Positions 9,845 through 19,496 are shown, counted from the stretch's first letter. The stretch: 64,000 bases of DNA from Pseudomonas sp. (GCF_017744435.1 NZ_JAGIBG010000010.1:51613-115612); one strand, 5' to 3'. Notes: generated by a model from the letters alone, not told the origin. Program-made: numbers and translations.

Positions 9845-9921
9845 TGGCGCACCCGGCAGGACTCGAACCTGCGACCATCCGCTTAGAAGGCGGATGCTCT
9901 ATCCAGCTGAGCTACGGGCGC
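9845..9921 (-). tRNA. tRNA-Arg (TCT)
   Basis: A 77-base cloverleaf on the minus strand starts GCGCCCG and ends GGGTGCG CCA. The anticodon loop CTTCTAA gives anticodon TCT, which reads the rare AGA/AGG codons. It is the first tRNA of the operon, about 100 bases after the promoter. Confidence 0.97.
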
Positions 9922-10028
9922 TTAAGCTTGAAGCCTAACCGAACAAGCTGTTAACAGGTAACTGCTAAACCACTCATTCTGCCCGACCTCGCCAACCAGT
10001 GCTAGGCTGTGCCCGACAAGTGCGGCGA

Positions 10029-10057
10029 ATCTTATAGGCGAGCCCCCAGGTCGTCAA
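10029..10057 (-). promoter_or_regulatory. Sigma-70 promoter of the tRNA operon
   Basis: On the minus strand TTGACG (10052-10057) and TAAGAT (10029-10034) are separated by 17 bases and followed by a GC-rich discriminator, the pattern expected of a stringently controlled stable-RNA promoter. It faces away from folD. Confidence 0.75.
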
Positions 10058-10191
10058 CACCTTTCTCCAAAAAATTTAAATTATTTAAGGGGTTAGGGGA
10101 TTTGCCCGACCACCCGCCTTTGCCCTTGGGCGATGTCGTGCGAGAATGCGCCCTCTTTATTGTTCCTTTCTCGATGGTTAATCACGCGTCT

Positions 10192-11046
10192 ATGACTGCA
10201 CACCTAATCGATGGCAAGGCGATCGCCGCCAACCTGCGCAAGCAGATCGCTCAACGTGTCGAGGAGCGTCGCCAGCAAGGCCTGCGCACGCCGGGCCTGG
10301 CGGTGATCCTGGTCGGCACCGACCCCGCCTCCCAAGTCTATGTCTCGCACAAGCGCAAGGACTGCGAAGAGGTCGGCTTCATCTCTCAGGCATTCGACCT
10401 GCCCAGCGAGACCACGCAGCAAGCGCTGACCGAGCTGATCGACCGCCTCAACGACGACCCGGCCGTCGATGGCATCCTGCTGCAACTGCCGCTGCCAGCG
10501 CACCTGGATGCCTCGCTGCTGCTCGAGCGCATCCGCCCCGACAAAGACGTCGACGGTTTCCACCCGTACAACATCGGCCGCCTGGCCCAGCGCATCCCGC
10601 TGCTGCGCCCGTGCACGCCCAAAGGCATCATGACCCTGCTGGAAAGCACCGGTCAGGACCTGTACGGCATGAACGCGGTGATCGTCGGTGCGTCCAACAT
10701 CGTTGGCCGCCCGATGGCGATGGAGCTGCTGCTGGGCGGTTGCACCGTGACCGTCTGCCACCGTTTCACCAAGGACCTGGCCGGCCACGTCGGCCGCGCC
10801 GACCTGGTGGTCGTGGCTGCCGGCAAGCCTGGCCTGGTCAAGGGTGAATGGATCAAGGAAGGCGCCATCGTCATCGACGTCGGCATCAACCGCCAGGAAG
10901 ACGGCAAGCTGGTCGGCGACGTGGTCTACGAGACCGCCCTGCCGCGCGCTGGCTGGATCACGCCGGTTCCGGGCGGGGTCGGGCCGATGACCCGCGCCTG
11001 CCTGCTGGAGAACACGCTGTATGCAGCCGAAGAGCTGCATAAGTGA
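10192..11046 (+). CDS. folD: Methylenetetrahydrofolate dehydrogenase/cyclohydrolase FolD
   Basis: FolD is a bifunctional cytoplasmic enzyme that interconverts 5,10-methylene-, methenyl- and 10-formyl-THF using NADP. The 284-residue product starts at [10 protein letters not shown]; upstream codons (including an ATG at 10174) look like leader. The catalytic Tyr50 and Lys54 (QVYVSHKRK) are at E. coli positions. [18 protein letters not shown] and the Rossmann motif [11 protein letters not shown] are intact. It is divergent from the tRNA operon and ends in a strong terminator, so it is monocistronic. Confidence 0.97.
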   Translation: MTAHLIDGKAIAANLRKQIAQRVEERRQQGLRTPGLAVILVGTDPASQVYVSHKRKDCEEVGFISQAFDLPSETTQQALTELIDRLNDDPAVDGILLQLPLPAHLDASLLLERIRPDKDVDGFHPYNIGRLAQRIPLLRPCTPKGIMTLLESTGQDLYGMNAVIVGASNIVGRPMAMELLLGGCTVTVCHRFTKDLAGHVGRADLVVVAAGKPGLVKGEWIKEGAIVIDVGINRQEDGKLVGDVVYETALPRAGWITPVPGGVGPMTRACLLENTLYAAEELHK

Positions 11047-11049
11047 GTA

Positions 11050-11077
11050 AAAACGGCACCTTTCGAGGTGCCGTTTT
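11050..11077 (+). terminator. Terminator after folD
   Basis: A 12-bp perfect stem (aaaacggcacct at 11050-11061 with its complement at 11066-11077), a 4-base loop and a T-tail follow the folD stop by three bases. Confidence 0.9.
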
Positions 11078-11316
11078 CATTTGCGCGATCAGCTGAGGAG
11101 TTGGGCAACGGTCGTACCACGCCTTACAAAAGATTGCCTGATGGCGGGTAGAGGTTCTCCTCAGCCGATTCTGCTGCCACCTGGCAGAAATCAGCCGCCC
11201 CCGCTGTCGCCAGCCCCTGCTTCAGCCAGCATCCCAACGCTGCGCGTCTGACAATATCTCCACAGCCCTTACTGGAGCGTCGCCGCAAGGAGACCCGTCA
11301 GACCCGCTACATCGAT

Positions 11317-12363
11317 GTGCAAGACCTCGCCCGCCTGGTCAACCGCAAAGGCCTGCCCACCTGCCTGGTGGAGATGGCCGAGTACATCCGCCAGGACTAC
11401 CTGCGCTGGCCGGCCTTCGAGAAGTGTGCACGGGTGGCCAACCACTCGCCCGACGGGGTCATCGAGCTGATGCCGGTGTCCGATGCCAGCCTGTACGCCT
11501 TCAAGTACGTCAACGGTCACCCGAAGAACACCCGCCATGGCCTGCCCACGGTAATGGCCTTCGGCACCCTGGCCGACGTCGACACCGGCACCCCGCTGCT
11601 GCTAAGCGAGATGACCCTGACCACGGCGATTCGCACGGCTGCCACCTCGGCACTGGCGGCACGTTACCTGGCGCGTGAAGACAGCCGCAGCATGGCGCTG
11701 ATCGGCAATGGCTCGCAGAGCGAGTTCCAGGCCATCGCCTTCAACACCTTGGTAGGTATCGACGAAATCCGCCTGTACGACATCGACCCGACGGCCTCTG
11801 CCAAGCTGGTGGCCAACCTGGCCGGCCGCCCCGGCCTGAAGCTGAGCGTCGCCAGTTCGGTTGCCGAAGCCGTGCGCGGTGCCGATATCGTCACCACGGT
11901 CACCGCCGACAAGGCCTATGCGACCATCCTCACGCCGGACATGATCGAGCCGGGCATGCACCTGAACGCCGTGGGTGGCGACTGCCCGGGCAAGACCGAA
12001 CTGCACCGCGACATCGTCGAACAGGCGCGGGTGATCGTCGAATACGAGCCACAGAGCCGTGTCGAGGGCGAGATCCAGCAAATGCCTGGCGACTCGCCGG
12101 TGATCGAGTTCTGGCAAGTGATCGCAGGGCTTGTGCAAGGCCGCGAGCATGCCGAGCAGGTGACCCTGTTCGACTCGGTCGGCTTTGCCCTCGAAGACTA
12201 CTCGGCGTTGCGCTACGTGCTGGACAGCGCACGCATGCTGGGGATCGGCCAGGACATTGCACTGGTGCCGATGCTGGACAACCCGAAGGACCTCTATGCG
12301 CTGCTGCAACCGCGGGTAGTGGGGGTTCGCGCGATGCTCAAGGCAGACAGCGCCTGTGCCTGA
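11317..12363 (+). CDS. Ornithine cyclodeaminase, start codon apparently lost
   Basis: Ornithine cyclodeaminase converts L-ornithine to proline and ammonia with bound NAD. The frame carries the family signatures: FKYVNGHPKN near the active site, the NAD-binding ALIGNGSQSEFQ and the catalytic-Asp motif NAVGGDCPGKTE. The only in-frame start listed is GTG at 11317, which cuts into the family N-terminus (usual pattern MTRYIDVxDL). The reading frame actually continues upstream as QTRYIDVQDL. An AAGGAG ribosome site at 11287-11292 is followed by seven bases and then AG at 11300-11301, exactly where ATG is expected, so one T seems missing. The gene may be translated poorly, or this is a base-call error. 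An Lrp/AsnC regulator lies 75 bases downstream. Confidence 0.85.
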   Translation: MQDLARLVNRKGLPTCLVEMAEYIRQDYLRWPAFEKCARVANHSPDGVIELMPVSDASLYAFKYVNGHPKNTRHGLPTVMAFGTLADVDTGTPLLLSEMTLTTAIRTAATSALAARYLAREDSRSMALIGNGSQSEFQAIAFNTLVGIDEIRLYDIDPTASAKLVANLAGRPGLKLSVASSVAEAVRGADIVTTVTADKAYATILTPDMIEPGMHLNAVGGDCPGKTELHRDIVEQARVIVEYEPQSRVEGEIQQMPGDSPVIEFWQVIAGLVQGREHAEQVTLFDSVGFALEDYSALRYVLDSARMLGIGQDIALVPMLDNPKDLYALLQPRVVGVRAMLKADSACA

Positions 12364-12437
12364 TACACCCCGGGGTCGCGCAGCGCCCCGGTTTGCGCCT
12401 ACCCTGTCCATGCCCACTTTCGAAAGAAGCCCTGCGC

Positions 12438-12929
12438 ATGGACACCAAGGACGCCAACGCCCCACCCCTGGACCGTATCGACGAAGCCATCCTCGAAGTG
12501 CTGCGCCACGACGGCCGCATCACTTTCGAGAAGCTCTCGACCCTGGTCCACCTCACCCCGCGCCCCTGCCTGGAACGGGTGCGCAAGCTCGAACGCCGTG
12601 GCGTGATCCGCGGCTACGGCGCGATCATCGACCTGCAGAAAGTCGCGCCCGGCGTGTCATTGCTGGTGCTGGTGGCCCTGTCCAACCAGAGCGGCCGCGC
12701 CGCGCAAAAGGCCTTCGAAGCTACCCTGCTGGCGTGCCCGGAAGTCTATGAGTGCCAACTGATCAGCGGCCATTTCGATTACAGCCTGCGCCTGCGCTGC
12801 CGTGACATGGAGCACTACCGGGTGCTCAGCGAAAGCTGGATGAACGACGACGCACTGCACATCGACAAACTGGTGGCGCACCCGGAGCTGGCGTCGGTCA
12901 AGTGCATGGCGCCGCAGATCGGGCGGTAA
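12438..12929 (+). CDS. Lrp/AsnC-family transcriptional regulator
   Basis: This 163-residue protein has an N-terminal winged-helix domain (LDRIDEAILEVLRHDGRITF, then PRPCLERVRKLERRGVIRGY) and a C-terminal RAM/AsnC ligand-binding fold (CPEVYECQLISGHFDYSLRL). The start MDTKDANAPP is preferred over an upstream TTG. It follows the ornithine cyclodeaminase gene on the same strand, so it probably senses an amino acid and controls that gene; this is inferred from position. Confidence 0.92.
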   Translation: MDTKDANAPPLDRIDEAILEVLRHDGRITFEKLSTLVHLTPRPCLERVRKLERRGVIRGYGAIIDLQKVAPGVSLLVLVALSNQSGRAAQKAFEATLLACPEVYECQLISGHFDYSLRLRCRDMEHYRVLSESWMNDDALHIDKLVAHPELASVKCMAPQIGR

Positions 12930-12995
12930 CCCGGTAACTCCACCGCAGCGTCACGTTGAATAGGCTCGCCGTTTCCTTGCAATGGAGTACGGCCC

Positions 12996-15900
12996 ATGCC
13001 TCAAGCCCACTCGACTCACCTCGCATCCATCCAGCGGCGCATGCCTCAATGGCTGACGTCGTGTACCCCACAGCAACGCAAGCAGCTTGAGCGGCGCATA
13101 CGCGACAGCCATCGCGCCAGCCACCAGTTGCGCCGGCAGCTCGCGCCGCTGCAAGCACCCGAGGCATTCTGCCGCGCACTGTTGGACGACGCGCTGGCTT
13201 ACTGGTTTGCCGACCGGGAACTGCCCGACGTCGATCAGGGCTGGTTGTGGCATGGGTCACTGCAGCGCGACATGTCGTGGCTGGAAGCTGCCATGCAGAA
13301 TTTCGATGAAGGTGCCCCTCTACGGCTGTACCTGCACAAGGATGCACCGGCGGCTACCGACATCGATGCCAATCGCTTCGTGAAGGCGATCCGCAACCTC
13401 GACCTCGGCCGCCGCTACCAGGACCACCTGGCCGACCTGCTCGGTACCAGGCTCACGGCACAGCTGCTGCAAGACCAGGACCGTGCAGCCTTCGCCGCCG
13501 ACTTGAGCCTGGCCCGACTGCGCGGGCACATCGACAGCCGCGCAGAGTCACTGGGCGAAGCGGCACTGGCGGGCACAACGCTGCTCGCTCGCCCCGACGG
13601 TAGCCAGCACGCGTTTGTATGCAGTTATCTGAACCTGCTCGACTGCCCGCTGAACGGGCCGTTGCTGGTCAGCTCAGAGGCAGATGCCGACAACCAGCCC
13701 TGCCTGCTTTACCTCCCCGGGCACCCAAGCGGAGCCATGCGCCAGTTTTCTTCTCTCGCGGAACTGGGCCGCAATCTCACTCAGATGCTCTGGCACGATG
13801 ATGAAAGGCGTGTGATCTTGCGTTATGTCAGCCATGAACACCAGCCCCAGTTCGCCACAAGGCTGCGCGAAGCGCTGTTTCCCCGCTATCCCTACGCCAC
13901 CGTGCAGCCAGGTACACCGGTGCTGGAAAAAGGCCAGCATGTCAGCTGGATTACCCGGCTTTTCCCCAACCCTCGCCACTTGTGGCAAGAGACCCTGGAC
14001 AAGAACGCACGGTTGCCCTGGAGCGCTTCAGCCTGGCGCAAGGACTGCTTTGCAGAGCGCACACGCACCCTGCTGGAGCGCAAGCTACGGGATGCTGCCA
14101 GTATCGTGGTGCCGACCGAGCAACGCGACGCAGCGGCGCTGCGCGAGCGCATCGAAAACTGGCTGCAGACCGGGCTGAATGTGCTGAATGTCGCCAGTTT
14201 ATTCATTCCGGGCCTGGCCGAAGTGATGCTGGGAGTGGGTGGCGCCCAGCTGATCGACGAGTTCCTCGAGGGGGTGCATGCCGCCAATGAGCACGACACC
14301 GACGCGGCTGTCGCCCACTTGTTCGCCGTGTTCGAGAACTTGGCACAATTTGCCGCACTGGGTGCCGCCGGGCGCTTTATCGAACCCCCAGGGCCATTGC
14401 ACCAATGGCTGCGCGTTGGCCAGGGTGATGGCGAGCGCCTGTGGCACGGCGACCTGTCAGCGTTCGCCCAACCTCGCCCATGGCCTGCGGATACCCCGAT
14501 GACTGCCGACGGCATGCATGAATGGCACGGGCGGCACTGGTGGCAACACCAGGACCAGGCATTCGCCCTGGAGCGTGAAGCCAAGAGTGGCTGGCGCCTG
14601 GCGCCGGGCAAGGGCCATCGCCACCAGCCCAGATTGCTCGGCAACGGTGCAGGCAGCTGGCTGCTGGAGCACGAACGGCCATTGGCCTGGCGCAGCCCGT
14701 ACCTGGCGCGTCGCCTTGGCCCCTCCAGTGCTGGCCTGGACGACACTGCCCTGGCCCACGCCCTGCGTAGCTGCGGCTACGATGACTCCGCCCTGCGTCG
14801 GCTCCTGCTCGATCACCGTCCACTGCCCGCGCTGTTGCTGGATAGCCTTGAAGGCTTTGGCGCCAAGCCGTTGCCGTTCGTTGAAAGCGGCGACAGTGCC
14901 GTGCTGGCAAGAGATTTTCCCTCGCTCAGCCCACGCGCCCGCAACGAGATCCTGACCAATGCGGCGTCACGCGACGTGGCTCGCCTCAAGCAGAGCGGTC
15001 GCCTGCCGCTGACCATGGCCGAGCAAGCCCGGCTGTATCTGCGCGAAGCCCGGATCAATCGCGCACTGGGCACGTTACGGCAAGTGTCGGCCAGTAGCAG
15101 CGATCGCGATGCGCTGGTTTTTGCCAACCTGCCACGCTTGCCGGGGTGGACCGGCAACATTCGCCTGGAACTCGTTGAAAACGGCCGCCTGATCGACGCG
15201 GCCGGCAAGTCGGGCGCCACGGTAAAACGCGTGCTGCGTAGCAATCATGGCTACCAACCGGTCGATGAGGCCGGGCAAACCCTGGGCAATCAGGATGAGC
15301 TGCTGAATGCCCTCCTGCGTGCCCTGCCAGACCGCGAGCGGGATGCACTGGGGCTGGCCATCGACGATGCGCCACGCTTGCGCGATGCCCTGTTCGAACA
15401 GGCCTGCAGCGACCGTGAAGCAGCCGCGCACGACCTGGGCATGGCGCCGCTTCGCCCCCTGTACAACCCGCCCAGCCGATTGCCAGGCAGCCAACGCATT
15501 GGCTACCCGCTCAGTGGCCGCAGCCGAGGTGTGCTGACGACCGATGAACTGTTCGATCAACTCTACCCGGCAGGTGACCTGGAGGAACGCCGACTGTTGC
15601 GTCAGCGCCTGCGTCACGAAGCCGGCCATGGGCCAGGGGCATTCATGCGCCTGCTGGAACGCCTGCGCAGCGATTATCAACGCCTGGACACCGAACTGCA
15701 GCACTGGGTCGAACATGGCCAGGGGCAACAGCGCGCTGCACGCGAGCGTCAGGCCCAACGCCTGCGCCACGCGTGGCGCCGGGAAAATCCCGAAGACCCT
15801 AGCAGCGCGATCGATTTCGTCACCCTCGATATCGACGCGGCGCAGCTGGACTCATTGCCGGCCATGAGTGTAACCCTGCCCCACGTTCGTCAGTTGCGGA

Positions 15901-17798
15901 TCAGTGGGCTGGTCGATCATGCCAATACCCGGCTGGATGATTTTCTCAGAGCCTTCCCCCAGGTCCGCCACCTGGACCTCGAAGACAACGCCCTGCGCGC
16001 CCTTCCTCCAGCACTGAGCGAACTCCGTGAAATACAATCGCTCGACCTCTCGCACAACCTGCTCGATCTCTCCCAGGAAGCCGACCTCGCGACGCTGACA
16101 CGCCTGACCAACCTCCAGCGCCTCAACCTGTCGCAATGCCTCCAGGACCTCCCGGTCAGCACCCTGCAACGGCTTGCCAGCCTCCCGGCGCTCTCGTTTT
16201 TCCAGGCTGACCTGAACACGTTGAACTTCGCTGTGGAGCACTTCCAGGCACTGCAGCGCTGGCCGAGCCTGACTCACCTCGAACTGGGCCGCAACGAGAT
16301 CGTGCTCACCGAAGCCAGCCGCGCGGCACTGGCCGGGCTGAATCGGCTGCGCCTGCTTTCACTGCGTTACAACCCGCTGGAACTCGCACCGGACCTGACC
16401 GGCTGGACAGCACTCGAGCAACTCGACCTGGAACGCACGCTGATCTTCGAGTGGCCCCCTGGGCTGACCTCGCTGATGAACCAGCAGCCGCTCAACCTGC
16501 ACGGCATCGACCTGAGCCTGAACGAGCTCAGCGATGCGCCAGCCTTGCGCGATACCGCGTTCGCCCGTCGGCTCCGCGAAGGCGACCAGGAACTGACTTA
16601 CGCTTTCGACGACAACCCATTCAACGACCTGGCCTTGCAGCGCCTGGAAGAAGCCGGTCTACCTGCCCAGCAGGAAGACCCTGATGCCGAAGACTGGTCT
16701 GCCGGCTGGCCTGGCGCACTGCGTGCACACCTGGCCGAGTTCTGGATGGACCCAAACTGGCAGCCTCTGTTTGACCTGTACCAACGACTGCCCAGCACCG
16801 AGGCATTCCGAACCAGCCCAGCCGCCATGGACGAGCGCATGCGCCAGGTGTTGCAGACCTTGGTTGACGGCGCACGGCACGATCAAGCCGGCACGGGTTT
16901 TGCCGAACTGCAACAGCAGATCAACGACCTGCTCCTGGACGCTGGCCAGGAGTGTGTCGACCAAGCCAGCCTACTGTTCCAGCAAGTCGAGACAGAAGTC
17001 ACGCTCTGGCAGTCGGTAGCCCATGCAACACCTGGCGCTAGCAACGAACAGGTCGCCATCGACAGCGCCGCGAGCCTGATGCGCCAGCGTTCGCTCGACG
17101 AGCATATCGGCGAATTGTTCAACGCACGACGCGCCAGGCGCCGGGCATTGGGCGATGCCGGCAATAACGCTGAGCGCGAGGCGGCTCCGGCATTGTCGAG
17201 GCACGACGATTTGAGCGATGCGCAACTGACCGAGGCGGATTTCCTGCTGGATGAGCTGGAAATGGCCTTGTACGCACGCATTCGCCTGCAGCAGCGGTTG
17301 CGGCTGCCCGCACAACCGGATGGCATGCGCTTCGAGTACCTGGCGCGCCTGAGCGACGCGACCCTGCAACGCCTGGAACAGGCCGTGTGGTCGGAGACGA
17401 CTGCGGTACATATGAATGCCTGGGTCAGCGATCAACCCTTCTGGCAGCGCTGGCTGCAGCGTCTGCATCCACAAGCATTCCAGCGGTTCGACCTGCAGTG
17501 GGAGGGGGCTTCGGAGTATTTCGACACGCTCAATGACAGCGCCGCCGAGGCCGGTGCTTATAGCGGGCCCGAGGTCCCGCCGGGCTATATCGCCAGCCTG
17601 GAGCAGCACATGGGGCAGATTGCCTGGCGCCGCGCAGGTGTGCTGCAACGTGTCGACCTGTCCAACGACAGTGACCTCTACCTGCGGGCGTCGGAACTGT
17701 TGCTGCAAAGTCGCCGACAAGCGCGTGAAGCGCTCCTGGCCGGTCTGACCGCGAGCATGAGCGAAGCCAATCCGCGAGCGTTCGCGCCCGACGTTTAA
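12996..17798 (+). CDS. Giant DUF6543 / LRR / NEL-type E3 ubiquitin ligase-like protein
   Basis: This 1600-residue protein has the layout of the large Pseudomonas 'dermonecrotic-toxin/NEL' family. The N-terminal half (about 1-900, starting IQRRMPQWLTSCTPQQ) resembles DUF6543, with a hydrophobic helical patch near 390-460. Leucine-rich repeats lie at about 965-1185 (for example VRHLDLEDNALRALPPAL). The C-terminal part resembles the NEL domain of IpaH/SspH effectors: Cys1320 in ECVDQASLLF matches the catalytic CxD motif. NEL enzymes transfer ubiquitin to host proteins after delivery into eukaryotic cells. No signal peptide or secretion gene is visible here, so the delivery route is unknown. Start ATG has a GGAG site 8 bases upstream. 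E3 activity is inferred. Confidence 0.85.
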   Translation: MPQAHSTHLASIQRRMPQWLTSCTPQQRKQLERRIRDSHRASHQLRRQLAPLQAPEAFCRALLDDALAYWFADRELPDVDQGWLWHGSLQRDMSWLEAAMQNFDEGAPLRLYLHKDAPAATDIDANRFVKAIRNLDLGRRYQDHLADLLGTRLTAQLLQDQDRAAFAADLSLARLRGHIDSRAESLGEAALAGTTLLARPDGSQHAFVCSYLNLLDCPLNGPLLVSSEADADNQPCLLYLPGHPSGAMRQFSSLAELGRNLTQMLWHDDERRVILRYVSHEHQPQFATRLREALFPRYPYATVQPGTPVLEKGQHVSWITRLFPNPRHLWQETLDKNARLPWSASAWRKDCFAERTRTLLERKLRDAASIVVPTEQRDAAALRERIENWLQTGLNVLNVASLFIPGLAEVMLGVGGAQLIDEFLEGVHAANEHDTDAAVAHLFAVFENLAQFAALGAAGRFIEPPGPLHQWLRVGQGDGERLWHGDLSAFAQPRPWPADTPMTADGMHEWHGRHWWQHQDQAFALEREAKSGWRLAPGKGHRHQPRLLGNGAGSWLLEHERPLAWRSPYLARRLGPSSAGLDDTALAHALRSCGYDDSALRRLLLDHRPLPALLLDSLEGFGAKPLPFVESGDSAVLARDFPSLSPRARNEILTNAASRDVARLKQSGRLPLTMAEQARLYLREARINRALGTLRQVSASSSDRDALVFANLPRLPGWTGNIRLELVENGRLIDAAGKSGATVKRVLRSNHGYQPVDEAGQTLGNQDELLNALLRALPDRERDALGLAIDDAPRLRDALFEQACSDREAAAHDLGMAPLRPLYNPPSRLPGSQRIGYPLSGRSRGVLTTDELFDQLYPAGDLEERRLLRQRLRHEAGHGPGAFMRLLERLRSDYQRLDTELQHWVEHGQGQQRAARERQAQRLRHAWRRENPEDPSSAIDFVTLDIDAAQLDSLPAMSVTLPHVRQLRISGLVDHANTRLDDFLRAFPQVRHLDLEDNALRALPPALSELREIQSLDLSHNLLDLSQEADLATLTRLTNLQRLNLSQCLQDLPVSTLQRLASLPALSFFQADLNTLNFAVEHFQALQRWPSLTHLELGRNEIVLTEASRAALAGLNRLRLLSLRYNPLELAPDLTGWTALEQLDLERTLIFEWPPGLTSLMNQQPLNLHGIDLSLNELSDAPALRDTAFARRLREGDQELTYAFDDNPFNDLALQRLEEAGLPAQQEDPDAEDWSAGWPGALRAHLAEFWMDPNWQPLFDLYQRLPSTEAFRTSPAAMDERMRQVLQTLVDGARHDQAGTGFAELQQQINDLLLDAGQECVDQASLLFQQVETEVTLWQSVAHATPGASNEQVAIDSAASLMRQRSLDEHIGELFNARRARRRALGDAGNNAEREAAPALSRHDDLSDAQLTEADFLLDELEMALYARIRLQQRLRLPAQPDGMRFEYLARLSDATLQRLEQAVWSETTAVHMNAWVSDQPFWQRWLQRLHPQAFQRFDLQWEGASEYFDTLNDSAAEAGAYSGPEVPPGYIASLEQHMGQIAWRRAGVLQRVDLSNDSDLYLRASELLLQSRRQAREALLAGLTASMSEANPRAFAPDV

Positions 17799-17807
17799 GC
17801 CACCCGC

Positions 17808-17833
17808 CCCCGTGTCGTTTACCCGGCACGGGG
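17808..17833 (+). terminator. Possible terminator after the NEL-type gene
   Basis: ccccgtg (17808-17814) pairs with cacgggg (17827-17833) ten bases after the stop codon. There is no T-run, so strength is uncertain. The rest of the gene-free stretch up to 18141 holds the candidate operator and CA motif listed separately; nothing else is recognised there. Confidence 0.45.
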
Positions 17834-17981
17834 CCATCCCCGCCCTGGAACCCTGGCAAGCTGATTGCATCGGCTGACCAGGCGTTGACCCCGTCCTGAG
17901 CTGATTTCGTCGGACCGCCTGGGGCGGCAGTATCGCTCCATGCACCGAACTAGAGCCCGATCGGCGCCAATGCCTCGTAAC

Positions 17982-17992
17982 TGGTCAGACCG
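17982..17992. promoter_or_regulatory. Candidate FadR/GntR-type operator upstream of the dctA-like gene
   Basis: TGGTCAGACCG is a near-palindrome of the TNGTNNNACNA type bound by FadR-subfamily regulators. It lies in the leader of the transporter gene, and a FadR-family regulator gene lies just downstream. A second GGTAAG motif pair occurs at about 17992 and 18056. Confidence 0.4.
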
Positions 17993-18068
17993 GTAAGGCC
18001 AAAATCCCTTGCAATGTCGGATTTTTCGCGGTTTTATGATCCGGCGCTGAACAAACCGGTAAGACCAC

Positions 18069-18076
18069 AACAATAA
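18069..18076 (+). promoter_or_regulatory. Candidate Hfq/Crc CA motif in the dctA-like leader
   Basis: AACAATAA fits the AAnAAYAA motif bound by Hfq-Crc in Pseudomonas catabolite repression. It lies 66 bases before the chosen ATG and directly abuts an alternative in-frame ATG at 18076. Confidence 0.4.
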
Positions 18077-18141
18077 TGAAGTCCTGCGCTCTTTCGCCCC
18101 GTGCGGCACCGAAGCAAGGACACCGATCAGAGATCACTCCC

Positions 18142-19452
18142 ATGCTCAAATGGTGCTCGCGTTCGATCTTCCTGCAAGTCGTGCTCGGCCTTGCCCTCGG
18201 CATCGCCTGCGGCCTCAGCTTCCCCGAAGTCTCCCTGCAACTCAAACCCCTCGGCGATGGTTTCATCAAGCTGATCAAGATGCTCATCGGCCTGATCGTC
18301 TTCTGCGTGGTGGTCAGCGGCATCTCCGGTGCCGGCGACCTGAAGAAGGTCGGGCGCATCGGTCTGAAATCGGTGATCTACTTCGAGGTGCTGACCACCA
18401 TCGCCCTGGTCATCGGCCTGGTGTTCGCCTTCAGCTCCGGCATCGGCAGTGGCGCCAACATCCACCTCGATCAGCTGTCCAGCGCCGACGCCAGCAGCCT
18501 GGCCGAGCGTGGCCAGCACATCCATGGGGCCACGGCGTTCTTCATGGACCTGATTCCGACCTCGGTGGTCGGTGCCTTCGCCGACAACAACATCCTTCAG
18601 GTGCTGTTGTTCTCGGTGCTGTTCGGCAGCGCCCTGAATCTGGTGGGTGAATCGGCCGCGGGCATCTCACGGCTGATCAACGAGCTGAGCCACGTGATCT
18701 TCCGCATCATGGGCATGATCGTGCGCCTGGCGCCGATCGGTGTGTTTGGCGCCATCGCCTTCACCACCAGCAAGTACGGCCTGGAGTCGCTGCAGCACCT
18801 GGGTGGCCTGGTGGCGCTGTTCTACCTGACCTGCGCCGGCTTCGTGCTGGTCGTCCTGGGTACCGTGATGCGCGTGTCGGGCCTGAAGCTATTGCCGTTC
18901 ATCAAGTACCTGCGTGAAGAGCTGACCATCGTGCTTGGCACCGCGTCGTCCGACGCCGTGCTGCCGCAGATCATGCGCAAGCTGGAGCACCTGGGCATCG
19001 GCAGCTCCACCGTCGGCCTGGTCATCCCCACCGGCTACTCGTTCAACCTCGACGGTTTCTCCATCTACCTGACCCTGGCCATCGTGTTCATCGCCAACGC
19101 CACCAGCACGCCACTGGCGATGACCGACCTGCTGACCATCCTGCTGGTGTCGCTGGTGACTTCCAAGGGCGCTCACGGCATCCCAGGCTCGGCGCTGGTG
19201 ATCCTCGCCGCGACCCTGACCGCCGTGCCGGCGATCCCGGTGGTGGGCCTGGTACTGGTGCTGGCGGTGGACTGGTTCATGGGCATTGGCCGGGCACTGA
19301 CCAACCTGATCGGCAACTGCGTGGCCACCGTGGCCATCGCCCGCTGGGAAAAGGACATCGACCTTGAGCGCGCGCAGAACGTGCTCGATGGCAAACCCGG
19401 CTTCGCCCATGCACCGCGCAAACAACCCAACGCCCATCAGCAGGAATTCTGA
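18142..19452 (+). CDS. Dicarboxylate/amino acid:cation symporter, DctA-like
   Basis: This inner-membrane carrier of the DAACS family couples uptake of a C4-dicarboxylate or acidic amino acid to cation entry. The 436-residue protein has the family's two re-entrant loops and key segments (KPLGDGFIKLIKM, LGTASSDAVLPQ, IPTGYSFNLDG). It diverges from the housekeeping DctA sequence I recall, so it is probably a paralogue with its own substrate. The start MLKWCSRSIF is preferred; an ATG at 18076 would add 22 polar residues. A terminator and two GntR/FCD regulator genes follow, suggesting local substrate-responsive control. Confidence 0.9.
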   Translation: MLKWCSRSIFLQVVLGLALGIACGLSFPEVSLQLKPLGDGFIKLIKMLIGLIVFCVVVSGISGAGDLKKVGRIGLKSVIYFEVLTTIALVIGLVFAFSSGIGSGANIHLDQLSSADASSLAERGQHIHGATAFFMDLIPTSVVGAFADNNILQVLLFSVLFGSALNLVGESAAGISRLINELSHVIFRIMGMIVRLAPIGVFGAIAFTTSKYGLESLQHLGGLVALFYLTCAGFVLVVLGTVMRVSGLKLLPFIKYLREELTIVLGTASSDAVLPQIMRKLEHLGIGSSTVGLVIPTGYSFNLDGFSIYLTLAIVFIANATSTPLAMTDLLTILLVSLVTSKGAHGIPGSALVILAATLTAVPAIPVVGLVLVLAVDWFMGIGRALTNLIGNCVATVAIARWEKDIDLERAQNVLDGKPGFAHAPRKQPNAHQQEF

Positions 19453-19460
19453 GCCCGCGT

Positions 19461-19484
19461 GGCCGGCGTTTTCGCCGGCCTTTT
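19461..19484 (+). terminator. Terminator between the dctA-like gene and its regulator
   Basis: ggccggcg (19461-19468) pairs perfectly with cgccggcc (19473-19480), followed by TTTT. Confidence 0.8.
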
Positions 19485-19496
19485 CAGGAGCAAACC

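Noticed and set aside
9421..9921. Repeated units with regular spacing resembling a repeat array (CRISPR-like)
   Set aside because: The repeats are tRNA-His genes and their hairpins; cloverleaves and CCA ends are clear, and no cas genes are present.
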